DNA of 64,000 bases from IMG/VR virus record IMGVR_UViG_3300033978_000457, positions 36,126 through 100,125 of that record, one strand, 5' to 3'. The notes below the pieces were generated by a model. The model saw only the letters and a program-made list of their open reading frames with translations. It ran no database searches and was not told where the DNA came from. Made by a program: the position numbers and the translations under genes. Shown in pieces: positions 1 to 9,231 of the stretch (its first letter is position 1; each line of letters starts with the position of its first letter). Source of the stretch: a virus.

Positions 1-182
1 AACCTAAAAATTTGAGTGATTAGTTTCTTACTACCTGGGTTTAGCTTCTGGTTATAGTCTTTGATATCGTCAGCCAGAGGGACTTCCTCTGGCTGCCAAT
101 GCATTCTATTTTGAGCCTTATAATAATCATATGCCCATGGGTAGGAAAAAGGGCGGTAGTATTCTCTGGTTTCTGTTAACAT
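1..182 (-). CDS. nrdB: Ribonucleotide reductase class I beta subunit (NrdB), N-terminal part
   Basis: Partial gene, first 60 codons, cut by the window edge. The reading frame opens with ATG at 182 and begins MLTETREYYRPFSYPWAYDY, which resembles the N-terminus of NrdB small subunits (PFxYPWAYD followed by a helix entering the di-iron fold). The diiron ligands would lie outside the window. Its ATG sits four bases past the nrdA stop, so the two subunits are translationally coupled. Identity rests on this short stretch plus the nrdA partner immediately upstream. Confidence 0.8.
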   Translation of the reverse strand, partial: MLTETREYYRPFSYPWAYDYYKAQNRMHWQPEEVPLADDIKDYNQKLNPGSKKLITQIFR

Positions 183-185
183 GTG

Positions 186-1973
186 TCAGCCTTCGCACGC
201 TAGACACTCTTGCGTGTCTACTGGTTTACTAAAGTCAAAAGTATGTTTGACTGTAGATTTTGATAGTTTATCTGATTGTCTTTCGGCTTCGGAACGAAGA
301 TAGTAAAGACTCTTAAGCCCTTTTTTCCATGCCAGCAAATGAACATAGTGTAGCTCTTGCTTGCTTACATTCGCTGGGAAGAATAGGTTTATAGACTGAG
401 CCTGGCAGATAAATTCTTGTCTATCCGCAGCTAGTTCAACAAGCCATCTCTGGTCAATTTCCGAAGCTGTTTTAAACACATCTTTTTCCCAATCAGATAG
501 AAACTCAAGATGTTGAACAGAGCCTTTATTTTCTACGATAGAAGCCCATGTCTCATCTGTATTTTTGCCGTGGGCTTCCAGTACTTTTTCTAGATGTTTA
601 TTTTTGTGGGTATTTGTCCCACTCATTGTTTTTTGGTTGTAGGCGTTAGCAGCATACGGTTCCACGCCTGGAGAAGTGTTTCCACATATAATGCTGCTAC
701 TTGCATTGGGAGCAATGGCGAGAAGATGGGCATTACGTACGTTTTCGTAACCTTTTGCGTCTGGGCAGGGGCCTCTTTCGTCTGCGAGTTTTCTTGTTTC
801 TGCATTTGCTTTTTCCTTTATATTAGAAAATATTTTCATATTTATAGATTTAGCCATTGGAGTTTCAATAGGAATGTTCTTACTTTGTAGGTAAGAGTGA
901 AAGCCCATTGCCCCTAGACCCAGTGATCTTTCTCGCATAGCGCTGTAAATCGCTTTGTAGAGTTGCTCAGGAGCGTTATCAATAAAGTGCTGTATAACAT
1001 TGTCCAGCATACGAATAAGATCGCCAATAAAGTATTCATCATTCTTCCATTCGTCAAACTTTTCTACGTTGACGGAAGAAAGACAGCAAACGGCAGTTCT
1101 ATTTGCGTCAGTTGCTAGAGTAATCTCTGTACACAGATTTGATTGACGAACTTTTAAACCTAGCTTACGCTGGTAGTCTGGTAGCGAGTCATTCATTGTA
1201 TCGCCCCATACCATGTAGGGCTCGCCTGTTTCGGCGCGGTTTTGCAAGATTTTAATCCAAAGAGATTTGGCAGATACTGTTTTTGTTACTCTCTTGGATT
1301 TAGGGTCGATAAGCGCCCAAGAATCGTCAAACTCTTCACCTAAAGCTTTAGCTTGTGTGGCGCGTTCAATAATTCTCATAAACTTATCGGAAATTACTAC
1401 GCCATGATGTAGGTTAAGACACGCACGGTTAATGTCACCAGTAGGTCTACGAATGTCTAGGAACTCTTCGATTTCAGGGTGTGAAATATCAAGATAGGCA
1501 GCGTTTGAGCCCCTACGTGTAACGCCCTGTGAGAACGCTAGCATTAGAGAGTCTGTAACTTTCATGAATGGCACTAGTCCGGTTGACTCCGACCCGCTGG
1601 AGGTTTTCTCTCCTGTCGATCTAATATCTCCCCAGTAAGTACCGATTCCTCCTCCCACTGATGAGAGGAAGGCGTCTTCCGTGAAAATTTCTGTAATACC
1701 CTTCCTATTGTCGTCAACATAATTAAGAAAACAAGAAATAGGGAGCCCACGAGAACTGCCACCGTTGCTAAGAAGAGGAGTAGCAAACATAAACCAATGT
1801 AAGCTAGCGTAGTCATAAAGTCTTTGAGCATGTTCCTCATTGTCGGCAAATGTCATCGCTGCTCGCGCAAATGCCTCTTGTGGCGATGTTTCGCCGGGCA
1901 GTAAGTATCTATCTCCTAGTGTTTTGATGCTGAACTCATCCAGCAAATCGTCTCTTTCGTAATTAATTCGCAC
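186..1973 (-). CDS. nrdA: Ribonucleotide reductase class I alpha subunit (NrdA)
   Basis: Reduces ribonucleoside diphosphates to deoxyribonucleotides with NrdB. 595 residues, shorter than E. coli NrdA (about 760) because the N-terminal ATP-cone is absent, so overall activity control by ATP/dATP is probably lost. Visible landmarks: ISCF with a redox cysteine near residue 81, the catalytic-loop cysteine in NLCTEI near 281, a second redox cysteine in AVCCLSS near 297, a Tyr-Tyr radical-transfer pair in SLYYLRSE, and a C-terminal CLACEG redox tail. It overlaps the deformylase gene by 11 nt and is coupled to nrdB downstream. It supplies dNTPs for the adjoining replication block. Confidence 0.97.
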   Translation of the reverse strand: MRINYERDDLLDEFSIKTLGDRYLLPGETSPQEAFARAAMTFADNEEHAQRLYDYASLHWFMFATPLLSNGGSSRGLPISCFLNYVDDNRKGITEIFTEDAFLSSVGGGIGTYWGDIRSTGEKTSSGSESTGLVPFMKVTDSLMLAFSQGVTRRGSNAAYLDISHPEIEEFLDIRRPTGDINRACLNLHHGVVISDKFMRIIERATQAKALGEEFDDSWALIDPKSKRVTKTVSAKSLWIKILQNRAETGEPYMVWGDTMNDSLPDYQRKLGLKVRQSNLCTEITLATDANRTAVCCLSSVNVEKFDEWKNDEYFIGDLIRMLDNVIQHFIDNAPEQLYKAIYSAMRERSLGLGAMGFHSYLQSKNIPIETPMAKSINMKIFSNIKEKANAETRKLADERGPCPDAKGYENVRNAHLLAIAPNASSSIICGNTSPGVEPYAANAYNQKTMSGTNTHKNKHLEKVLEAHGKNTDETWASIVENKGSVQHLEFLSDWEKDVFKTASEIDQRWLVELAADRQEFICQAQSINLFFPANVSKQELHYVHLLAWKKGLKSLYYLRSEAERQSDKLSKSTVKHTFDFSKPVDTQECLACEG

Positions 1974-2400
1974 TATAATCCTTTATTAGCTTGCCACGAA
2001 TGTGGTCTACTTCGTGAAGAAAACACCTGGCGTACAAGCCATCTAACTTAGTTTTTATCGTCTTGCCCTTAAGATTTACGTAACTTGCATCAACTGTCTT
2101 AGGCCTAGACAATTTTATACGCTCCCCTGTGCAGGAGAGGCAGCCTTCTAACATAGCCTCTAACTCAAAAGATAGGTGCTCTACTTTAGGGTTTATCATA
2201 TGAACATCCCCTACTATACATAAGGGCATATGAATACCAATTTGTACGGCCGCAATACCCAGCCCCTTTTCTTCTTTCATAACTTTTTCCATTATAGAAA
2301 AGGCTATGTCTATGCTATCTCGATAATCGTGAAACCGTATAGGTTTACTATGATCTACTTTAAGCCTAGGGTCAGGGTAGGTTACTAGAGAATATGCCAT
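1963..2400 (-). CDS. def: Peptide deformylase
   Basis: Removes the N-formyl group from nascent proteins. All three family motifs are present in 145 residues: GLGIAAVQIG (motif I, about residues 46-55), EGCLS with the metal-binding Cys near 87 (motif II) and HEVDH near 129-133 (motif III). It lacks the C-terminal extension of long bacterial deformylases, as is usual for phage versions. Overlaps the exonuclease gene upstream and nrdA downstream. Part of a large translation-oriented gene set in this genome. Confidence 0.95.
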   Translation of the reverse strand: MAYSLVTYPDPRLKVDHSKPIRFHDYRDSIDIAFSIMEKVMKEEKGLGIAAVQIGIHMPLCIVGDVHMINPKVEHLSFELEAMLEGCLSCTGERIKLSRPKTVDASYVNLKGKTIKTKLDGLYARCFLHEVDHIRGKLIKDYSAN

Positions 2401-3217
2401 TTAATTGTGCTTTCAGCGCGGGGAGTTGCTCCCCAATAGCGTCTACGTGAAAAGACCTGAGATCCATAAGTTCATAAGATAGAAGCATAGAATCTTTTGA
2501 CTTATTTAGATTTTGAATATACGCTGCTTTACCGGGCAGGGGCAGAGCTTCGATAAGATCAAATACCGTACCGTATTCTGCAATAAGTTTAGCAGCACGA
2601 ACTGGTCCTACTCCATCCACTCCTGGAACGTCATCACCCTTGTCTCCAACAAGTGTCTTGAGATGTATATAGTCGTCGGGGCCTACGGGATGTTCCCATG
2701 TATCCACGGTAATTTCTTTGCGCGTAACCGTGGAAAAACGGGATACGTCTTCTTCGATGAGAAGGTCCCAGTCTGCGTCGGAGGAAATAAGCCAGATGGA
2801 ATTGATGTCGAGATTATATTTGTTTTCTACGATGAACGCAGCAATATCATCAGCTTCAACTCCTGGGTATCGAACAAGTGGGATATTACCAAGCTCAGAA
2901 AGTGTTCGCTCATAATAGCCGAAAAATTCTTGAGCAGCTTTTTTCTCTGCTTCAGTTTCTTTCTCGTATTTAAGCTTTCTAGAGCCTTTGTAGCCGGGGT
3001 GCTTTTCTTTACGCCACTTAGAACCCCCTGGACCGTCAGCAACCACCAATATTCGACCGCACTCGTAAGATTTAGCTAGCGAGCGGACTGTGTCAAGGAA
3101 CCCGTCTGGCATATCGGAAGGACGTGAGGCATGTTTCCACCTAAAAGCTAAGTTAAGAGCGTCTACGATTAGTACGTTCTTGGGGTCGCGAGGCTCTGAC
3201 TCGAAGTTTTTAGCCAT
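2372..3217 (-). CDS. 5'-3' exonuclease / flap endonuclease (T5 D15-like)
   Basis: FEN-type nuclease that removes RNA primers and flaps. Recognisable blocks: VLIVDALNLAFRWKH near the N-terminus, VVADGPGGSKWR, the acidic cluster GVEADDIAAF, SSDADWDLL, and the helix-hairpin-helix TLVGDKGDDVPGVDGVGP. The frame is open upstream to 3253, but I place the start at ATG 3217 (MAKNFE): it has a GGA element just upstream and overlaps the preceding gene by only 8 nt. Same order as D14-D15 in T5. Confidence 0.93.
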   Translation of the reverse strand: MAKNFESEPRDPKNVLIVDALNLAFRWKHASRPSDMPDGFLDTVRSLAKSYECGRILVVADGPGGSKWRKEKHPGYKGSRKLKYEKETEAEKKAAQEFFGYYERTLSELGNIPLVRYPGVEADDIAAFIVENKYNLDINSIWLISSDADWDLLIEEDVSRFSTVTRKEITVDTWEHPVGPDDYIHLKTLVGDKGDDVPGVDGVGPVRAAKLIAEYGTVFDLIEALPLPGKAAYIQNLNKSKDSMLLSYELMDLRSFHVDAIGEQLPALKAQLNGIFSSNLP

Positions 3218-3644
3218 AGTGTTTCCATTCTTTTTGTAACCATTCTTCACCAAGCATAGTATAGCACCCTTTTGCCTTCCAATGCAAGTAGTTTATTACG
3301 GTTCTCGGTTCGCGATCTACAGTAACAAACCATTTAGACCTGTCGTACTTGAAAAACAGTATAGGGGTAGCTGGCACTTGGCTAGCTTGATGAACCAACT
3401 TAGTCCACCACTGGTTTAAATTGTTAGTTGTGTTGGTTAGTATTTTGTCCGATAAAGGACTTTCTTTATAGTTCTTAACCTCAATAATATACCTAGGTTT
3501 TTCATTAGGTATATACAGATCGCCTTTTTGGTACTCAAGAGCCCCAGAAGCAGGGGTTCGTTCCCACTGCATTCCGGTGTGCTCTCTCATCATATCTCTT
3601 ACCGCGTACTCTCCTCTAGCGCCTTTAGCGCGTGCATCAACCAT
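3210..3644 (-). CDS. PDDEXK nuclease, Holliday-junction-resolvase-like
   Basis: 144 residues. The N-terminus (KGARGEYAVRDMM) supplies the early Glu, followed by an acidic/basic core: GDLYIPNE then IIEVKNYK, i.e. the D...ExK signature of the restriction-endonuclease fold used by Hjc-type resolvases. It sits between the SbcC-like gene and the 5' exonuclease, where T5 carries D14. The fold is well supported by motif; junction-specific activity is inference. Confidence 0.8.
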   Translation of the reverse strand: MVDARAKGARGEYAVRDMMREHTGMQWERTPASGALEYQKGDLYIPNEKPRYIIEVKNYKESPLSDKILTNTTNNLNQWWTKLVHQASQVPATPILFFKYDRSKWFVTVDREPRTVINYLHWKAKGCYTMLGEEWLQKEWKHYG

Positions 3645-5424
3645 TGTTCAACCTTGACTCTCCGTCTTCTTTCGTAACGGTAATCTTTTGGAGCAAGGGG
3701 TGAGACCAACCATGCGATACTAAGAATGTATTCAAGCCCTCTTCCTGTAGTAATACCTCTACTAATCGATCTTTCCCATACTCATCAAGTACGTTCATTA
3801 CCTCGTCTAGAAATAATATGTTTACTTGAGTTTTAGATATGGAATTCATTAATTTTCTAATTGCTAATAGCGTAGCTGTATTAACGCGGGCAAGTTCTCC
3901 ACTAGATAAGGCTGCTACTTCGATCTCTGCTCCGTCATCGGTTAAACTTACGTTTAACTTGTCCGAAGTTATTGAGAATTGTAGGGTAAATCTTCCATCA
4001 GAAAGCTCACCTAAGTAATTGTTCGTGACATTCTCTAAGTCCTTCACGAGGTTTTCTAATTTGTAGGCTACCAACCCATTGGTCGAAAACGCTTTTTTCA
4101 AAATTTCTAATAAACCGAGTTCGGTGTTTGCTGTTTTTAAGCGCTGTTGTACCTTGGCCAGCTCTTCTCTATGCTCGTTTAATTGTTCAAGAATGACCGA
4201 AATTCGTGCATTGTGCTTCTCGGCTTCCATATTATTTTGGATCGCTGCATCGTAAATTTTCTTGTTTCGACCAAGTTCCGCTTCCATTAATATAATGCGC
4301 TGGTTAATCTCGTCAACATCTTCTAGCGTCTTGGTAAGAGTCCTGTCCACTTTTGTGTATAGAGACTCCCATTCATTCTGCTTATTCTTGGCGTCGGCTA
4401 TGAGATTATTCATATTAGTAACTTCTGCTAGCTTAGCAGTTAGTTGCTCTTTTTTAACCCTAGCAGTCTCTAGGCCGTCTAAAGTTATTGACCTGATCTC
4501 TGCTACTTCGATTTTGTTTATATGCTGTAAACACGTAGGACATTTATCATCTAGAGAATCTAGTTTTGCGATTAAAGCTTTGCGACTTTTAATTTCAAAC
4601 TCTAACCCACCTAGCTCGGTGTTGATACTAGAAGTATCCTCTTTTATTTGTCCTACTAAAGTTTTGTCGAAAGATATGCTTTTTAGTATCTCTGTTAGCT
4701 TGTTATTGGACTCTATCTTTTTATTGGTTTCCTTGGCTCTATTGATTCTGTCTTTTAGACTCCAAAGTTCCTCATTTGCTGGAACTTCAGGTACTAGCAT
4801 CATATCTTTTTTGTCTGGTAGATTTTCATTCTTCTTTATCCAGCTAGATAGGGAATTAATTTGACCCTCTATACGTGCTACAGCTGTTACTGTTTCGGAT
4901 ACAATTTCCTTAAACATAGCATGATAAGAATCATATTCATTTAACCCAAATAGATCAATAAGAAACTTTTTTCTATTGGTATCTGTTGCAGTTAAAAATG
5001 ATAGCCCCTCTGTAGTGCTTTGGTATATAAGGGGTACGAATGTTTTAAAATCCATACCTATTAAAGATTCAATAGTTTTAAAAGTTTCTGTAGCTGTGTG
5101 GGAGCTTATGTCTTCTCCATTCTCAGTCAGTTTAACTTTCAGTGTACCTTTACGTGTTATCTGAATTACATAGTGCTTACCGTTTAAGGTAAAAGGTAGC
5201 TTAATCCAATACGAACCATCTCCTAGCCTATTAGGTATGTCTGCTTTCTTAATACCTTTTGAGTTTTTATTAAAGAAAGCTTCCTGAATGATTAAGGCAA
5301 TAGAAGACTTGCCTGCTCCATTCTCGCCCAATAGTTGGGTAATATTGCTTCCGTTTAGTTTAATAGAGTTGTTGTCCCCGTAGCTGAAAGCGCCACCCCA
5401 ACTAACTTCTTCCATGATAAGCAT
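3637..5424 (-). CDS. SbcC/gp46-like recombination endonuclease ATPase subunit
   Basis: SMC/Rad50-family ATPase, 595 residues. Walker A GENGAGKSS near residue 35, a CPTC zinc hook at the apex of a coiled-coil hairpin (about residue 293), ABC signature LSSGELAR near 507, and Walker B ILFLDEV near 535. The coiled coils are short, typical of phage gp46/D13. Overlaps the SbcD-like gene by 23 nt; the two proteins form the nuclease complex that processes DNA ends. Confidence 0.95.
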   Translation of the reverse strand: MLIMEEVSWGGAFSYGDNNSIKLNGSNITQLLGENGAGKSSIALIIQEAFFNKNSKGIKKADIPNRLGDGSYWIKLPFTLNGKHYVIQITRKGTLKVKLTENGEDISSHTATETFKTIESLIGMDFKTFVPLIYQSTTEGLSFLTATDTNRKKFLIDLFGLNEYDSYHAMFKEIVSETVTAVARIEGQINSLSSWIKKNENLPDKKDMMLVPEVPANEELWSLKDRINRAKETNKKIESNNKLTEILKSISFDKTLVGQIKEDTSSINTELGGLEFEIKSRKALIAKLDSLDDKCPTCLQHINKIEVAEIRSITLDGLETARVKKEQLTAKLAEVTNMNNLIADAKNKQNEWESLYTKVDRTLTKTLEDVDEINQRIILMEAELGRNKKIYDAAIQNNMEAEKHNARISVILEQLNEHREELAKVQQRLKTANTELGLLEILKKAFSTNGLVAYKLENLVKDLENVTNNYLGELSDGRFTLQFSITSDKLNVSLTDDGAEIEVAALSSGELARVNTATLLAIRKLMNSISKTQVNILFLDEVMNVLDEYGKDRLVEVLLQEEGLNTFLVSHGWSHPLLQKITVTKEDGESRLNNG

Positions 5425-6343
5425 TGAAAATCTCCAAAACAGCGCTTCTTGTATCAGCAGGTAGTTTTAAGACTTCTTCCAGATATATGTCTAATTCTTC
5501 TGGTATAGTCTTATCCATTAGATTGATAGTTACTTCTGTATTTCTCTTAACTATCTTTTTGTCTAATAGGTCTGAATGTTCTACTGTACTTAATTGCTGG
5601 AGGTCGCCCTCTATTTCATAAATTGTGTGGTCATACTTAGTTGGAATCATCTCTTCCGAACTAGATACTGTTTTTCTTATTAACTGTGGCAGATCAAATT
5701 TATGCCAAGTCCATTTTGTTAGATCATCTTCATCTATAAGTATGTACCCTGTTTCCACGTTATTTCTATGGAAACTTGTAGTCATTGGGCTGCCGGGGTA
5801 AACAATATTACGCTGACTATTGCTATGACTATGCAAATCCCCCGCGTATACAATAGGAAATCTTGCGAATTTTTCAAGGTCCACCTCTGGTTTGACATGG
5901 GGAGGAATCTCACCTCTTACGTGGGTAAAAATAGCGTGTTCTGGCAAAGCTTCAATCGCACCTTTTTTATGTAAATCTTCATAAGGTAAAATACTAAATC
6001 GATTGTACGGATCAGTATATGTACCTATTAGTACCTTTACTTTAGGATTTAAAGCGCTAACTACATCTACTAAAGAAGAAAAGAAAGTCTCATTCTTCTT
6101 AGTGGCTTCATGGTTGCCAGAATAACATATAGTTTCTTCGGTACATTGTTGAACAAATTTAAAGAATATACCAAGTTCTGCTAATGAAGGTAATTTATCG
6201 AAAATATCTCCACCTACAATATGCAGGGAGTGTGGTATTTTTGTGAGCTGTTCTAGAAATAAATTATACCTATTGACTGCCCAGTCAACAGGTACATTTT
6301 TTTGCCCTAATTTTATGTGTATATCGGCAGTAAATAATATCAT
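5402..6343 (-). CDS. SbcD/gp47-like recombination endonuclease nuclease subunit
   Basis: Mre11-type metallophosphoesterase, 313 residues, partner of the downstream SbcC-like ATPase. Metal-binding motifs in order: ADIHIKLG (D-x-H) at residues 6-13, GGDIFDK, GNHE, TH in IFTHVRGE, and GDLHSH. The start follows a terminator hairpin that ends the SSB unit. Same order as T5 D12-D13. Confidence 0.95.
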   Translation of the reverse strand: MILFTADIHIKLGQKNVPVDWAVNRYNLFLEQLTKIPHSLHIVGGDIFDKLPSLAELGIFFKFVQQCTEETICYSGNHEATKKNETFFSSLVDVVSALNPKVKVLIGTYTDPYNRFSILPYEDLHKKGAIEALPEHAIFTHVRGEIPPHVKPEVDLEKFARFPIVYAGDLHSHSNSQRNIVYPGSPMTTSFHRNNVETGYILIDEDDLTKWTWHKFDLPQLIRKTVSSSEEMIPTKYDHTIYEIEGDLQQLSTVEHSDLLDKKIVKRNTEVTINLMDKTIPEELDIYLEEVLKLPADTRSAVLEIFNAYHGRS

Positions 6344-6356
6344 GGTACCCTTAGGT

Positions 6357-6384
6357 TAGAAAAGGCGGGCCCGAAAGCCCGCCT
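6357..6384 (-). terminator. Rho-independent terminator after the SSB gene
   Basis: On the minus strand an 8-bp GC-rich stem (AGGCGGGC with GCCCGCCT, 6-nt loop) is followed by TTTTC. It lies 7 nt past the SSB stop codon and 14 nt before the SbcD start, so it should limit read-through from the highly expressed SSB gene. Confidence 0.85.
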
Positions 6385-6390
6385 CTCTGT

Positions 6391-7041
6391 TTAGCTAAAA
6401 TCAGCCGGGATCTCGTCATCCACAGCTTCGCCGGCTTTACCAGTCGGAGCGCCTGCACGAAGATTATCAAGGTACTTCTTGATATCTTCCGGAGGGGCAC
6501 GCTTGAGAACTTCATCAATAGTAGGATGAGTTTCAAACATAGCTGCAATCTCAGCAGCTAGCGGGCCTTTGCTCTTGCTGCACTTCATTTGCTGAAGTGT
6601 GTATTCTACGTTGAACACCTTGGGGCCTGTTTTCGCTTTTGTGAAAACAATTTCCCAGCCGTCTTTGATGCTGCCGGGGTCGCCTAGGTCTTCTACAAGA
6701 CTTACGATAGTATTGAAAAGTTTCTTCTTGTGGTTGAAAATCAAGACCTTAGTTGGGTCTTTCATATCTACACAAAGGCTTGCGTAAGCCCAGTCAGCCT
6801 TAATATCGGGGTAGTATTCTTTAACATGGTCTTTCTCCTTATTATCGAACTTCTCCGTGTCACGATTGAACGCCAGACACTCTACAGGCGATTTCGCCCC
6901 GTCCGCGTTAGGAATCCAATAGATATAACGGCCTAGAACGCCTCCAACAATACGGATACGGTTTTCACCGTCTCTCATTTTGTAGCTTGGTACTTTCTCG
7001 CGCTCTGCTTCGCCTTTTACTGTATTAAATGATAGTGCCAT
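6391..7041 (-). CDS. Single-stranded DNA-binding protein
   Basis: 216 residues. An OB-fold-like N-terminal two thirds (KMRDGENRIRIVGGVLGRYI and following beta-rich sequence) is followed by a flexible Gly/Ala/acidic tail ending DDEIPADFS, the kind of acidic C-terminus that SSB and gp32 proteins use to recruit partners. It lies inside the replication block and ends at a strong terminator. Family assigned from architecture and context; sequence similarity to E. coli SSB is low. Confidence 0.8.
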   Translation of the reverse strand: MALSFNTVKGEAEREKVPSYKMRDGENRIRIVGGVLGRYIYWIPNADGAKSPVECLAFNRDTEKFDNKEKDHVKEYYPDIKADWAYASLCVDMKDPTKVLIFNHKKKLFNTIVSLVEDLGDPGSIKDGWEIVFTKAKTGPKVFNVEYTLQQMKCSKSKGPLAAEIAAMFETHPTIDEVLKRAPPEDIKKYLDNLRAGAPTGKAGEAVDDEIPADFS

Positions 7042-7045
7042 TGTT

Positions 7046-7423
7046 TTATCCTTGTTCGTACATAAAGTGTACTGCTGTATTGGTTATTGTTAATAGTTGG
7101 TTTTTTTCGGGTATAAAAGGTGCTAACCTAATATCCAGGGTAGTTTCTTTAGTCAATAGATATTCAGCTAATGATCGTCTACTAGCTAGCGCGATGTACT
7201 CTACTATTTCTTTTATAGGTATTTCATATTTTTTTACTAGCAGCTTTTCAGGTTCTAATAAAAAAGATAGTCCGTCAAAATCTTTCCAATAATATGGATT
7301 TAATCTTTTCTGTTGTCGTGTGGGCATACCCGTAGGCCAAGTAATAGCAGACATAATCTTAATGATTTCAGTGCTATTGCCTTCGGAAAGCTTTTTTACT
7401 CTTGACCAGTCGAATTGAATCAT
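7046..7423 (-). CDS. Hypothetical protein at the T5 D11 position
   Basis: About 125 residues starting MIQFDWSRVKKLSEG; no recognised domain. It lies between the SF2 helicase and SSB, where T5 has D11, and ends 4 nt before the SSB start. Start choice is awkward: the frame opens further upstream with TTG, but that codon is the -35 box of the promoter at 7425-7453. ATG 7423 falls only two bases after the -10 box, at or just upstream of the expected transcription start. Either the mRNA starts slightly early, or translation begins at ATG 7354. Confidence 0.7.
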   Translation of the reverse strand: MIQFDWSRVKKLSEGNSTEIIKIMSAITWPTGMPTRQQKRLNPYYWKDFDGLSFLLEPEKLLVKKYEIPIKEIVEYIALASRRSLAEYLLTKETTLDIRLAPFIPEKNQLLTITNTAVHFMYEQG

Positions 7424-7424
7424 A

Positions 7425-7453
7425 AGTATAGCACAGCCTCTCGACAAAGTCAA
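7425..7453 (-). promoter_or_regulatory. Sigma70-like promoter with conserved upstream box
   Basis: -35 TTGACT (7448-7453), 17-bp spacer, -10 TATACT (7425-7430). The upstream side reads AAAAAATTAACC, a variant of the A-rich box shared by this promoter class. It drives the D11-like gene and SSB. Expected start near 7418. Confidence 0.85.
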
Positions 7454-7463
7454 GGTTAATTTT

Positions 7464-8741
7464 TTAGAGGTCTATAACCTCATAACCAGCTCTCATAAAA
7501 TAGCCTTTCATGAGTTGTTGCTGCTTCTCTACAGTTTTTCCTATTAAAAGCGGCATCACTACAACTGGGTTTATCTTACCTTCTTGCTTTCGAATCACGC
7601 GCCCTATTAACTGATCCAGTAATGGTTCGTTATTAATAGGGGTGGCAATTATCAGGCAACTTAAGTAATTTTCTGACACACCCTCCGCAAAAATACTCAA
7701 GCTACCATATAGGACGCTATGTGAGCCGTCTCGCATTTTCTCAAGTTGTTTGCCCCTATCTTTTGTAGTGCCGGTAATAAGCACACTTTTAGGGGTTATA
7801 TCGTGGGCTCTTTCTACCAACTTAGTTCTGTTTGAAAGAACTAATACTTTGTGCCCTTTAGCAACGTAACTTGCCGCCATCAGAGCTATTGTTCGTTGGT
7901 AGACTTCGTTATCGGCTAGATCATTTATCTTTACAGCCCAAGGCTGTTCTCCGTCTGCTACTCGTATAGGAAGTTTTACTCGATGAATAGTTGGCACCAT
8001 TCTATTCTCTTCTTCAGGTTTGAATACTTTCTTACTGAAGTAGTCTGGGAATAGTACGTGCAGACCATCTTTACGCTTTGCCGAAGCAGACAACCCTATC
8101 TTGTAAAAGGCATGACTTGCATCAATAAGAGCAGAAAAAGTCCTAGAAGGAATATGGTGGCACTCGTCCACAATAATAGTGCCGAATGACTTATTAATCT
8201 TATCCCCAGCAACTCTATAAAGAGTTTGTATGTTACCAATACTAATAGGCATATTGATATTAAAACGACCACTACCAATAATGCTAGGAGTAAATCCATA
8301 TACTTTTTCGCATTCAGCTATCCACTGATCTCGCAGAGCAAGAGTATGCACTATAACTAGTGTTCTCTGCTCTAGCTTGCCCGCAATTTTTAGTCCTGTA
8401 AAAGTTTTCCCCCAACTTGTATTAGCGTTAATAAAACAGTCAGAAGCTACGTGATCGTGTACAGCGGCTTGATTTGGTCTCAGATCCCATAGAAAAGGCG
8501 GGAAGTCAACAAAATCTAGATAGCGTCTATTAACAATCTCGTAGTCTTCTGGTATTAGGTCCATTCTACCGCTAGGTATGGACATTAGTCCATCTTTTAT
8601 TATCCTAGCATTAGTTAGTATTTTAGGGGGTAGATCATCTCTGTACTGGGGTATCTTATAAGTAAGGGAACGCAGTAAGTGGCTTTGAAGCTCTGGATTA
8701 ACTTCTAGGAATATTCTATTTGTTAAAACTGCTTTTGCCAT
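7464..8741 (-). CDS. SF2 DNA helicase (T5 D10 / UvsW-like)
   Basis: 425 residues. Helicase motifs: NTSWGKTFTGL (motif I, unusual SWGKT P-loop) near residue 110, VDECHHIP (motif II, DECH) near 192, GLSASAKRKDG (motif III), ITGTTKDR and the C-terminal domain with QLIGRVIRKQEGK (motif VI). Likely an ATP-dependent branch-migration or fork-remodelling helicase. Context matches T5 D10. Confidence 0.92.
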   Translation of the reverse strand: MAKAVLTNRIFLEVNPELQSHLLRSLTYKIPQYRDDLPPKILTNARIIKDGLMSIPSGRMDLIPEDYEIVNRRYLDFVDFPPFLWDLRPNQAAVHDHVASDCFINANTSWGKTFTGLKIAGKLEQRTLVIVHTLALRDQWIAECEKVYGFTPSIIGSGRFNINMPISIGNIQTLYRVAGDKINKSFGTIIVDECHHIPSRTFSALIDASHAFYKIGLSASAKRKDGLHVLFPDYFSKKVFKPEEENRMVPTIHRVKLPIRVADGEQPWAVKINDLADNEVYQRTIALMAASYVAKGHKVLVLSNRTKLVERAHDITPKSVLITGTTKDRGKQLEKMRDGSHSVLYGSLSIFAEGVSENYLSCLIIATPINNEPLLDQLIGRVIRKQEGKINPVVVMPLLIGKTVEKQQQLMKGYFMRAGYEVIDL

Positions 8742-8745
8742 GATG

Positions 8746-9231
8746 TTACGTATAAAATACGTGGTCTCCTATAACGACTGTTTTTTCTTTTCCCCACTTG
8801 GGAGAGACGTAGTCAGCGTGGTAATATTTAGCACCGAGGGTAACATCAGTAGGATTTTCTAAAATTGCAATTGCAACGTAGGTTGCAAGCTGGATTGCTT
8901 TTTCTTCCTTCATAATGTCTTTTTTACCGTCGCAGAACCAAGAGAACTGACAACCATTTTTATTTTTTTGCTTTATTACTTGGCATATATCATCAGGAAA
9001 TTGAGGGTCCTTTGTACGATTTAGAACAACTTCCGCTACCGCAAATTGACCCTCAATAGGTTGATTTCTAGCCTCGAAGTATATGTTTTGTGTTAGACAC
9101 TCTATATCTTCTTCTTTATACTGTGGCTCCGTTACTGTAGGAGGAGCTATCTGCTCTTTTACAAACGCATAGTTTGGCGTCCCCGAGCATGCCGCTAACA
9201 GTAATAGGAGTATCAGGCTTAATGTTTTCAT
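8746..9231 (-). CDS. SleB-type cell-wall hydrolase, lipoprotein
   Basis: 161 residues. N-terminal lipoprotein signal MKTLSLILLLLLAACSG with lipobox LAAC, then a Hydrolase_2/SleB domain: IYFEARNQPIEGQFAVAEVV contains the catalytic Glu, followed by LNRTKDP, GCQFSW and YYHADYVSP. Likely cleaves peptidoglycan from the periplasm; membrane anchoring suggests a role in lysis or local wall remodelling. The first 116 nt overlap the end of the PhoH gene in another frame. Confidence 0.9.
   Translation of the reverse strand: MKTLSLILLLLLAACSGTPNYAFVKEQIAPPTVTEPQYKEEDIECLTQNIYFEARNQPIEGQFAVAEVVLNRTKDPQFPDDICQVIKQKNKNGCQFSWFCDGKKDIMKEEKAIQLATYVAIAILENPTDVTLGAKYYHADYVSPKWGKEKTVVIGDHVFYT

Noticed and set aside
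3218-3253. Upstream start for the 5' exonuclease
   Set aside because: It would add a Lys/Asn-rich stretch not expected in the family and lengthen the overlap with the nuclease gene.
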